A stretch of 16,807 nt of DNA from UBA1822 sp963634795 (GTDB lineage: Bacteria; Bacillota; Negativicutes; Veillonellales; Dialisteraceae): contig CAVHDO010000022.1 of the NCBI GenBank assembly GCA_963634795.1, forward strand, positions 1 through 16,807, read 5' to 3'. The notes beneath the pieces were generated by a model. That model saw only the letters and a list, made by a program, of their open reading frames with translations. It was not told the origin of the DNA and did no database searches. Shown one piece after another: positions 1 to 6,909 of the stretch. How positions within the stretch are numbered: the first letter of the stretch is position 1; each line of letters opens with the position of its first letter. The translations under genes and the position numbers were made by a program.

Positions 1-154
1 GGCGAATTTTGCACAGGCGGGCCTCCTTGCGCGTTGCTTTGCGGTTCCGTCACAAATTCAGTCGAAAATAGCGGCGTTCCAGTCAGCAAAAATATTTTTT
101 GCGCTTTGCTTTATTTTTTTACAGCTTTTTTTGTGAGAATTGTTTATGTTTGTA

Positions 155-183
155 TTGCTTCCGGGCGACGTTTATTTTATAAT
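155..183 (+). promoter_or_regulatory. Candidate sigma-A-type promoter for the envelope gene cluster
   Basis: A perfect TATAAT lies at 178-183 and a weaker -35 (TTGCTT, 155-160) lies exactly 17 bases upstream. Transcription would start near 190, giving a leader of about 95 bases before the ATG at 285. The leader holds three copies of TTTGTTTC (216-223, 232-239, 246-253) and the palindrome TTTCCGGAAA (236-245). Bases 1-154 are AT-rich with T-runs and no credible gene; a short ORF there has no ribosome binding site and no recognisable protein. This is a motif-based call only. Confidence 0.55.
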
Positions 184-284
184 GGAATCGATAGTATATA
201 TTATTTTCGCGAATTTTTGTTTCTGTGGAAATTTGTTTCCGGAAATTTGTTTCTGTATGGAAGAAAACGAAAGGAGTTTGCCAA

Positions 285-734
285 ATGAAGTGGAATGGGA
301 AAAAAGCGGCGGCGGCTTGTCTGCTTTCGGCGATGTTGGGAGCGGGCGCGGCGAATGTTTCCGCGTTCAGTCTGGGAGATGTGCTCGGCAGTGCGATCAA
401 AGTCGGCGGTGTCGGGGTCTTGGTTTCCAAATACGGTGAAAAAATCAACAGCGCCATCAATTCTGTGATGATGAAAGAGGGCGTCGGGACGAATTACGCG
501 ACGAAGGTGGTGCCGATTGTGAGTCTGGGGAAGAGCGGATATATCGGCGCGGCGCAGGTCATCGGCGATCAGGCGCAGGTGGTGCAGGTGGAGGCTGTGG
601 GACAGCTGGAAGTCGGTTTCAATTCGGAATTGGTCCGAATTAAGGGGCTGGTTCCCCTGAACAGCGCGAATCCGACGAGTGCGAGTCGTGTGCAGGGTGT
701 CGGCGTATCGGCCGTCATGGATCTGAAATTGTGA
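285..734 (+). CDS. Small exported protein of unknown function
   Basis: The 149-residue product starts with a clear signal peptide: Lys residues at 2, 6 and 7, a hydrophobic Ala/Leu core, and likely cleavage after Ala-Ser/Val-Ser-Ala near residue 27, before FSLGDVL. The mature part is Gly/Val/Ala-rich, with no catalytic motif that I recognise; its alternating pattern (for example QAQVVQVEAVGQLEVGF) suggests beta structure. The ATG at 285 is chosen over an upstream ATG at 225 because AAGGAG (271-276) lies 8 bases before it and the signal peptide begins there. It is followed after 11 bases by another exported protein and then an LptD-like gene, so a periplasmic or outer-membrane role is inferred. 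Function is unknown. Confidence 0.8.
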   Translation: MKWNGKKAAAACLLSAMLGAGAANVSAFSLGDVLGSAIKVGGVGVLVSKYGEKINSAINSVMMKEGVGTNYATKVVPIVSLGKSGYIGAAQVIGDQAQVVQVEAVGQLEVGFNSELVRIKGLVPLNSANPTSASRVQGVGVSAVMDLKL

Positions 735-745
735 GGAGGGGTATT

Positions 746-1864
746 ATGAAAAAGGTATTTCTGGCGGCAGCATTGGCAGCGGTCATGGCGCAGGTGGTCT
801 CGGCGGCCGAACCGACGACATTGACGGATCGCGCGGATAAGCTGGATACGGTGGTCTACGGCAGCGTGCAGAACGGGCCCTTCCTGGATCGTATCGGGAA
901 TTTGGATACGTTGATTTACGGAAAGAGCTACAACGATCAGTCGCTTGACGATCGGATGTCCGATTTGTATCGGGATGTCGTGCGCGGTGCGGATTCGGAT
1001 CAGGCATCTCTTTCCACGCGAATCAATACATTGGAATACTACCTGACGGATCAAATCAAGCAGGAAGGGCTCAATGAACGCACGGAACTCTTGGAAAACA
1101 CGGTGTGGGGCAAGAAGAAATCGGGCTCTTTGCAGCTGCGTGTCGGGGAAATCGAGAAAGCGGTGTACGGAGATACGCATTTTGAGCTCGTGTCGGTGAC
1201 GTTGCCGGCGGATACGGTCTTCAAAATTTCTTTGAATGAAGACGTGAGTTCGAAGATGAATAAAGTGAACGACGTCGTGCATTTTTCGGTGGCGGAGGAT
1301 GTGAAAGTCGATGACGTTTTGGTGCTTCCGCGCGGGGCGCAGGGCAGCGGTGTCGTCACAAAGGTGACGCGGCCGAAGATGTTCGGACAGAGCGGCTCTT
1401 TGGAAATTTCTTTTAATCAGGTTTTCTCCATTGATGACCAAGAGATTCCGACCGTATTGGGGCCGGAAGCCAAGGAGAAACTGAAAATGGAAGCGGCGGC
1501 GGTCGGTGCGTCCGTCATCGGCGCTTTGGCATTGGGACCGATCGGGCTGGTCGGCGGTTTCTTCGTGAAGGGCAAGGATGTCGAAATCGCGGCCGGTTCC
1601 GTGCTTTATATCCAGACACGGGAAGATGTGACGACGCGCGGCATGCAGCAGAAAGCGGGCGCCCCGTCTTATAAACTGACGCATCCTGTGGACAGCGAAA
1701 AGGGGACGGAGAGCGTCAAGGTCGAAATCACGTCGAGTACAGATGTTGAAAAATCGGCGAAAGTGGCGGAGGAGAAAACGAGCACGGAAGTGCAGAAAGC
1801 AGAAGAACGTGTGAAAGCCGAAGAGGCGGCCAAGGCTGAGGCTCTGGCGAAAGACGAAAAATAA
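746..1864 (+). CDS. Exported repeat protein with C-terminal beta-rich domain, function unknown
   Basis: The 372-residue product has a signal peptide (residues 1-20, cleavage after VVSA). Residues about 26-142 contain six degenerate tandem repeats of 20-22 residues, each built around L-x-x-R-x3-L-[DE]-x2-[VI]-[YW]-G; the repeat Arg residues fall at 29, 49, 70, 92, 112 and 132. Residues about 147-292 form a beta-rich domain (LPADTVFKISLNEDVSSK onwards) of the kind that sets out an 'acceptable range of exposed strands' in periplasmic proteins, interrupted by a Gly/Ala hydrophobic stretch (253-273) that could insert in or lie on a membrane. The tail (331-372) is Ala/Glu/Lys-rich and probably helical. 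AGGAGG (734-739) lies 6 bases before the ATG at 746; an in-frame GTG at 731 has no site. The stop overlaps the next start by one base, so translation is likely coupled. I do not know its function. Confidence 0.8.
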   Translation: MKKVFLAAALAAVMAQVVSAAEPTTLTDRADKLDTVVYGSVQNGPFLDRIGNLDTLIYGKSYNDQSLDDRMSDLYRDVVRGADSDQASLSTRINTLEYYLTDQIKQEGLNERTELLENTVWGKKKSGSLQLRVGEIEKAVYGDTHFELVSVTLPADTVFKISLNEDVSSKMNKVNDVVHFSVAEDVKVDDVLVLPRGAQGSGVVTKVTRPKMFGQSGSLEISFNQVFSIDDQEIPTVLGPEAKEKLKMEAAAVGASVIGALALGPIGLVGGFFVKGKDVEIAAGSVLYIQTREDVTTRGMQQKAGAPSYKLTHPVDSEKGTESVKVEITSSTDVEKSAKVAEEKTSTEVQKAEERVKAEEAAKAEALAKDEK

Positions 1865-3666
1865 TGAATCGAAAAGTATGGCTCGCGGCAGCGGTATTTT
1901 GCGCGCTTTTGGGCGGTAGAGCATATGTGGCGGATATGGAAAAATCGGCCGCGGAAGAGCCGCTTTTGCGTGCGGAGATAAAAGAAGAAGAAAAAGAGGG
2001 TCTAGCCGAAGAAATGCCGGAGAGACAGGGGCGTTCGGAGAGAGAATCGACTGCCGATCATGCCGAGCAGGCGCTTTCTGCTTTGCCGGCGGAAAATCCG
2101 ACCGGGACGTCCGGCGTAGCGGAATCTTCTTTGGAAGAAAAAGGGAACGAGATTTCGAATGTCGTATCAAGAAAAGACGTCTCGGAAATCCCTCGAGAGA
2201 CAAGCTCCGACGAGGAAAAGGCGGAAGAGGCACATATTGATACAGGCGTGGGAAATGAAATGCAGACGGAGGAAGGAGCGGATGGAACTTCCGTTTCCTC
2301 TTCCAAATCAAAAAAGAAGAAGGGCGAAGAGCGGACGATTTCTCCCGAGCACCCGCTGACGATTTTAGCCGATGAATTGAAGTACCAATCGACATCCGGC
2401 GATGTCTCGGCGCAAGGTGATGTGGACATGACGCACATGGCCGAGCGTTATCGGACAGAACGGATTTATGGAAACAATAAAACCCAGCATTTTGTAATCC
2501 CGGAGACGGTGTATTGGACGGCGCCCGGCAATACGGCGGAGGCGAAAAGTGCCGAATATGATGGAATATCGGGGATTAGCACGTTTTCCGAATTCAGCGG
2601 TTGGCACAAAGGGTTGTATTATTACCGGGGAACGGACGGTATTTATAATCGCAAGACGAATGTGGCGACCGTCAAAAATGCGTATTTCACGACGAAGAGT
2701 GCCGTGGCGCGCGTGCCGGATTATCGAATCGAAGCGGATTCCATCGATATTTATCCCGGAGACAAATATGTCGCGCATCATCCGTCTCTTTTTATTAAGA
2801 ATACACGCATTCTTACGTTGGGATCTTATACAGGATCCCTTCGCCATGGCGGGATTAGCGCGTGGTCGTTGATCCCTATGCCGATGTATGACAGTCGTAA
2901 CGGTTTCGGGTTGAGAAATGCTTTTGAAATGCCAATCGGCGGAGTCGAAAGTAATTTGTATTTTTATTCGCGGTTGGCATGGTATACCAAGCGGGGGTTC
3001 ACTCCGGATGTGGGGCTTCGTTATGAGACGCCGCAAGGGACATTCCGCTTTCAGTATGCGAAAGTGGAATCTACGTACAACAATGATCACATTTGGCTAG
3101 AAAAACGTCCGTCCTTGACATTCCAATCGCGGGGATATGCGATTAAGAATACACGCTTGTATGCGGGATTCGGGGGAGAGTTTGGTTATTGGAAACAAAA
3201 GAATGGTCCGGCCGGTAGCTATAAAATGTGGGAAGTCTGGCTTCGCCATGCGCCTATTTCATTGGGGTCGCATTTGTCATTGAACTTGGGGGCAGGGTAT
3301 ACACGTGATTACTACGGATACCAAAATTGTTTCCGAAAAAATGCGTATTATACGGTAGGACTTAGTGGAAATTATGGTGCTTTTTCCGCGTGGGCCAATT
3401 TCAGAAACAATAACCAAGTCGGTCGTACGCCGTACGCTTTCGATACGTATGATATGACAAAACCGGTTTCGACTGGGTTCCGTGTGCAGCTGACGTCAAA
3501 GGATGCTTTCTCTGTCAATTATTCCATCGATACGGTCAATGGAGTCTTGAGGCATCGGGATTACACGTATTATCGCGATATGCATTCGTTTATCGGTTGG
3601 GTGCAGTATCGTTCCATCGATCAGGAGTGGAATATTATGATTCAGCCGAAGGATTTTAGTTTCTGA
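1864..3666 (+). CDS. lptD: LptD-like LPS-assembly outer-membrane protein
   Basis: LptD inserts lipopolysaccharide into the outer leaflet of the outer membrane, receiving it from the LptA bridge. The 600-residue product has a signal peptide (about 1-23), then an unusually long Glu/Ser/Lys-rich linker (about 24-160) ending in a KSKKKK cluster. From H163 (HPLTILADELKYQS) there is an OstA/LptA-like beta-jellyroll with the typical repeated 'G-x-V ... A-x-x-x-x-Y' pattern, and from about residue 290 a Tyr/Trp/Gly-rich alternating-strand barrel. The protein ends in Ser-Phe; a C-terminal Phe is the usual recognition signal for BAM-dependent barrels. It is shorter than E. coli LptD (784), as I would expect in Negativicutes. 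Its start overlaps the upstream stop (TAATG) with a weak binding site, so coupling is likely. It appears more AT-rich than the genes after it. The alternative is another OstA-domain barrel. Confidence 0.68.
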   Translation: MNRKVWLAAAVFCALLGGRAYVADMEKSAAEEPLLRAEIKEEEKEGLAEEMPERQGRSERESTADHAEQALSALPAENPTGTSGVAESSLEEKGNEISNVVSRKDVSEIPRETSSDEEKAEEAHIDTGVGNEMQTEEGADGTSVSSSKSKKKKGEERTISPEHPLTILADELKYQSTSGDVSAQGDVDMTHMAERYRTERIYGNNKTQHFVIPETVYWTAPGNTAEAKSAEYDGISGISTFSEFSGWHKGLYYYRGTDGIYNRKTNVATVKNAYFTTKSAVARVPDYRIEADSIDIYPGDKYVAHHPSLFIKNTRILTLGSYTGSLRHGGISAWSLIPMPMYDSRNGFGLRNAFEMPIGGVESNLYFYSRLAWYTKRGFTPDVGLRYETPQGTFRFQYAKVESTYNNDHIWLEKRPSLTFQSRGYAIKNTRLYAGFGGEFGYWKQKNGPAGSYKMWEVWLRHAPISLGSHLSLNLGAGYTRDYYGYQNCFRKNAYYTVGLSGNYGAFSAWANFRNNNQVGRTPYAFDTYDMTKPVSTGFRVQLTSKDAFSVNYSIDTVNGVLRHRDYTYYRDMHSFIGWVQYRSIDQEWNIMIQPKDFSF

Positions 3667-3676
3667 GGAGTTTATT

Positions 3677-5047
3677 TTGGAAATACGGATCGCGCGGGGC
3701 TTTACGCTGGACACGTCCTTCCTTTACGGTCCGTCTTGGGCGGTGACGGAGGAGGACATGCGGGAGGCGGCAGCGGAAATACAGAAGGCGGCCGAAGCGC
3801 TTTCCGATATTCGCGCGTCGGGGACGGGGCCTTGCGGCGAGTCGGTCCGCTTCACAAAGCTTCCGTATCTTTTGGAAGAAAATTCTCTGCTGACCGATTC
3901 GGAACGGGCGCGTTGGGGCGTGTTGCAATCTTGGCGAGAAGAAATTGATGCCGTCATTTCCGTCGGAATCGGCGGCTCGTATTTGGGAAACAAAGTCCTT
4001 TTCGACGTTCTGGGCGAAGAGGGCACAGCGGCGGAGAGGCCGGCGGTGTATTTTGCCGGGCATACCGCGGATCCCGAGGCACTTTCAAAAATTCTTTCGT
4101 CAATCCAAAAAGCGGCGGTGCAAAAGGACGGGACATACACCGTCGCAGTGCTCGTGATTTCCAAATCGGGCACGACGATTGAGCCGTCGGCCGTGCTGTC
4201 CGTATTGCAAAAAGAATTACCCAAAATCACGAAAGACATCCGCTACATCGGGATCACGGGGCAAAATGGCAATCTTTTGCACCGGCAGTGCCACGAAAAG
4301 AACTGGCTGCATTTCTACGTGCCGGAAGGGATTGGCGGGCGTTTCAGCGTGCTCTCCGAAGTCGGCATGGTTTTCGCGGGGCTTTGCGGGTTTCCCGTGG
4401 AAGAAATTTTGAAAGGGGCCGCGGATACGGAGGCGGCTTGCCAAAGCGCGGATCCGCAAGAAAATCCGGCGCTGTTCTTGGCGCTTCTGAAATATTTGGC
4501 GACGAAATATCACGGAATCACGACGGAAATCACGATGCCTTACAGCGAGCGACTGCATTCTTTCGCGCAGTGGTACGCGCAGCTTTTGGGTGAATCGCTC
4601 GGAAAAAAATGCGATACCGAAGGAAATATCGTGCATTACGGACGCACAGCCGTTTCCGCCGTCGGCACCACGGACATGCATTCCGTGACGCAGGAGCACC
4701 AAGAGGGGAAACGAAACAAGCTCTTGCAATTCATTTCCGTCGCGAAGCCGAGCTCCGATTGGGAAGCGGAGATCGTCGAGGACGGGAAGACGGTGCGCGT
4801 GCCGATGAGCCGGATTTCGCAAGCGGCGCTGTCGGCGAATGCCCGGGCGTTGGCCGGAGAAGAGCGCATGAGCCTTTCGCTCGTTCTGGACACTTTGGAT
4901 GCCTATAGGCTCGGCGCATTGTTTTATTTTTCGGAGCTCGCCGTCGCGTACGAAGGCGCGCTCGCCGGAATCAATGCCTACGATCAGCCGGGCGTCGAAG
5001 CGTACAAGAAAATTTTGCACGAAGATTTGCGCAGCATGGTGAAATAA
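3677..5047 (+). CDS. pgi: Glucose-6-phosphate isomerase
   Basis: Cytoplasmic enzyme interconverting glucose 6-phosphate and fructose 6-phosphate. The 456-residue length fits the compact bacterial form. Visible family motifs are GIGGSYLG (97-104), SKSGTTIE (162-169, phosphate binding), the first PGI signature GIGGRFSVLSEVG (218-230), a glutamate in LLGESLGK (E306), GTTDMHS (330-336) with H335, and the second signature around AYDQPGVEAYKK (434-445) with K444. The start is TTG: GAGGAG (3665-3670) lies 6 bases before it, and the family N-terminus begins there. It follows the LptD-like gene after 10 bases, so it is probably in the same transcript; supply of sugar phosphates for LPS is a possible but unproven reason. 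Confidence 0.95.
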   Translation: MEIRIARGFTLDTSFLYGPSWAVTEEDMREAAAEIQKAAEALSDIRASGTGPCGESVRFTKLPYLLEENSLLTDSERARWGVLQSWREEIDAVISVGIGGSYLGNKVLFDVLGEEGTAAERPAVYFAGHTADPEALSKILSSIQKAAVQKDGTYTVAVLVISKSGTTIEPSAVLSVLQKELPKITKDIRYIGITGQNGNLLHRQCHEKNWLHFYVPEGIGGRFSVLSEVGMVFAGLCGFPVEEILKGAADTEAACQSADPQENPALFLALLKYLATKYHGITTEITMPYSERLHSFAQWYAQLLGESLGKKCDTEGNIVHYGRTAVSAVGTTDMHSVTQEHQEGKRNKLLQFISVAKPSSDWEAEIVEDGKTVRVPMSRISQAALSANARALAGEERMSLSLVLDTLDAYRLGALFYFSELAVAYEGALAGINAYDQPGVEAYKKILHEDLRSMVK

Positions 5048-5081
5048 AATCGGCAGTGGTTCCTAAAAAGGAGGGCGACAC

Positions 5082-5618
5082 ATGGAAGAAAAGAAAAAAT
5101 CTTGGCTTTTTGTCGTCGTTCTGCTGGCAGCGGCGCTCCTTTCCTTCTGGGGCATGGAGCGCGTGTGGACGGCCGCCGAGCTCTTGCCGGAGACGAAGCC
5201 GCCATCCGTGCCCGCGACCGGCGTTGCCGTCAAAACATCGGGCGGCGAAGCAGTGCGGGTGGAAAAAGAAAAATCGACCGAGGATGTGCTTCCGGCTTTG
5301 GAAGAGGAAACGGCGGTGCGCTATGCCGTCGGGAAACATAAGAGAAATAAGCCGCTGTCCGATCCGTTTCGCGTGGAGGCGGCGGCGCTTCCGGCGATAC
5401 CGAAAGAGAGTGGGCCGGCCTTGGCACCCGTTTCTTCTGTGCCGCGCCTTTGCGGCATCGTGATTGCGGGCGAGGATCGGCGCGCGATTGTGGAAGACGG
5501 GAATACGACCCGGACATTGCGAGAGGGAGAGGGGACGGCAGGATGGACCGTGACGGAAATCAGAGAAACGGAAGTGCATGTGACCGGTTCCTTCGGCACG
5601 CAGATTCTCACGATATGA
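5082..5618 (+). CDS. PilP/GspC-like inner-membrane protein of a pilus or secretion system
   Basis: The 178-residue product has a short charged N-terminus (MEEKKK), one membrane segment (about 7-24), a Pro/Glu-rich linker, a DPF motif in NKPLSDPF (about 110-117), and a C-terminal beta domain (about 122-178, PRLCGIVIAGEDRRAIV to TQILTI). This arrangement matches PilP of type IV pili and the homology region of GspC in type II secretion, which link the inner-membrane platform to the secretin. AAGGAGGG (5068-5075) is well placed before the ATG. The stop overlaps the secretin start (ATGA at 5615-5618), which strongly supports a functional pair. PilM, PilN and PilO genes are not next to it. PilP versus GspC cannot be decided from sequence alone. 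Confidence 0.72.
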   Translation: MEEKKKSWLFVVVLLAAALLSFWGMERVWTAAELLPETKPPSVPATGVAVKTSGGEAVRVEKEKSTEDVLPALEEETAVRYAVGKHKRNKPLSDPFRVEAAALPAIPKESGPALAPVSSVPRLCGIVIAGEDRRAIVEDGNTTRTLREGEGTAGWTVTEIRETEVHVTGSFGTQILTI

Positions 5619-6904
5619 AACGAAACAGCAAGATGGGACGCATCGCCCTTTTGACGGGAGCGATGGCGGCTTGTCTTGCTTTTTTTGCGTCCGCCGAGAC
5701 AGTGAATTTCAAGACGAAAGACGCGCCGCTTCGCGAAGTTTTGATGACGCTCGCGGATATGGCGGGGAAAAATATCGTGTTCTCTGGCGACATGGCGGGG
5801 AAAGTCACCGCCGATCTCGAAGGCGTCACGGCGGAGCAGGCGCTTTCGGCTGTCATGCTGTCTCACGGGCTTTCGTCGCGCGTGGAAAACGGGACGCTCA
5901 TCGTGTACGCGGGCGGAGAGGACACGAAGACGCAGACCTTCGAGACCATCCGCCTCTCCTATGCCAATGCGCCGGAAGTGGCCGAAAAATTGCACAATTT
6001 GTCCGATAAACTCAAAGTCACGGCGGAAACGGGTTCCAATACGCTCATCGTATCCGGACCGCCGGCGGTGTTGGCGGAAGCGTCGCGCATCGCGGCGGCC
6101 GTCGATCGACCAGAGAAACAGGTGAAAGTGGAGGCCGAAGTCTTGGCGGTGAATCGGAGCGACGCGGAATCGCTCGGCATCGATTGGGATTTCCAGTCGC
6201 TCACCGGCAGCGCGGATTACGATCGGGAGACATGGAGCGAGCAACGCATTGTGACCGACAGTGCGGGCAATATCAAATATGACGACGACGGCGATCCGAA
6301 AATCAGAAACATCACGCACAATGATTGGAAAATCACAGCGCCGGATGGCTATGCGGGTATTTCCTTCGGCAAAAGCGTCACCGGTCATCCGTATACTTTT
6401 TTCTTTCAGGCGAAACTGAATGCGCTCATCACCAGCGGAAAAGCGAAAATTTTGGCCAAACCGAATGTCGTCACAATGAATGGACGCAAGGCGGAAATTT
6501 TGATCGGGAGCCGCATTCCCGTCATCGTGGAGCGCCTCGACAACGGCACGCGCACGACGGCGACGGAGTACAAAGACGCCGGGATCAAGCTCACCTACAC
6601 GCCGCTCATCAGCGACAAGGACGAAATCACGGCGACACTGCGCGCCGAAGTGTCCACGCCCTATCTCGTCCCGGAAATGCGCGCGTATCGCATTATCACG
6701 CGCCAGGCCGATACGATGGTGCGCCTGAAATCGGGCGATGAAATCGTGATCGGCGGCCTCATCGACAAGGAAACGACGGAAACATTTCGCAAAGTTCCCA
6801 TTTTGGGCGACATTCCCCTCTTGGGCAAATTGTTTCAAAGCAAATCCAATTCGACGGAAGAGTCGGAAATCATTATCATCATTCGAGCGGAATTGCTCCC
6901 CTAA
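5615..6904 (+). CDS. Secretin (PilQ/GspD family), short form
   Basis: Secretins form the gated outer-membrane channel through which type IV pili or type II substrates leave the cell. The 429-residue product has a signal peptide (1-27, cleavage ASA before ETVNF), a TonB/secretin short N-terminal domain (about 28-76), an N1-type domain (about 107-166), and the secretin pore domain (about 170-429). The pore domain shows KILAKPNVVTMNGRKAEI, RIPV and the C-terminal signature VPILGDIPLLGKLF. The ATG at 5615 overlaps the upstream stop and begins the signal peptide, so the in-frame extension to 5450 is rejected. At 429 residues it is short for PilQ (often above 600), with few periplasmic N-domains and no AMIN domain. 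A Cys at residue 20 is not in a convincing lipobox. Confidence 0.88.
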   Translation: MKRNSKMGRIALLTGAMAACLAFFASAETVNFKTKDAPLREVLMTLADMAGKNIVFSGDMAGKVTADLEGVTAEQALSAVMLSHGLSSRVENGTLIVYAGGEDTKTQTFETIRLSYANAPEVAEKLHNLSDKLKVTAETGSNTLIVSGPPAVLAEASRIAAAVDRPEKQVKVEAEVLAVNRSDAESLGIDWDFQSLTGSADYDRETWSEQRIVTDSAGNIKYDDDGDPKIRNITHNDWKITAPDGYAGISFGKSVTGHPYTFFFQAKLNALITSGKAKILAKPNVVTMNGRKAEILIGSRIPVIVERLDNGTRTTATEYKDAGIKLTYTPLISDKDEITATLRAEVSTPYLVPEMRAYRIITRQADTMVRLKSGDEIVIGGLIDKETTETFRKVPILGDIPLLGKLFQSKSNSTEESEIIIIIRAELLP

Positions 6905-6909
6905 CGGTT

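Noticed and set aside
34..288. Possible 84-residue gene at the left edge
   Set aside because: It lacks a binding site, runs through T-rich promoter-like sequence and overlaps the start of the exported protein gene at 285.
569..2395. Long open frame on the - strand (about 608 residues)
   Set aside because: It opposes two genes with signal peptides, good binding sites and tight spacing. Its product is Arg/His/Phe-rich without motifs, as expected for the antisense of GC-biased codons.
5660..5690. Lipoprotein signal (Cys20) in the secretin
   Set aside because: The residues before Cys do not match a normal lipobox and a good type I cleavage site (ASA) follows.
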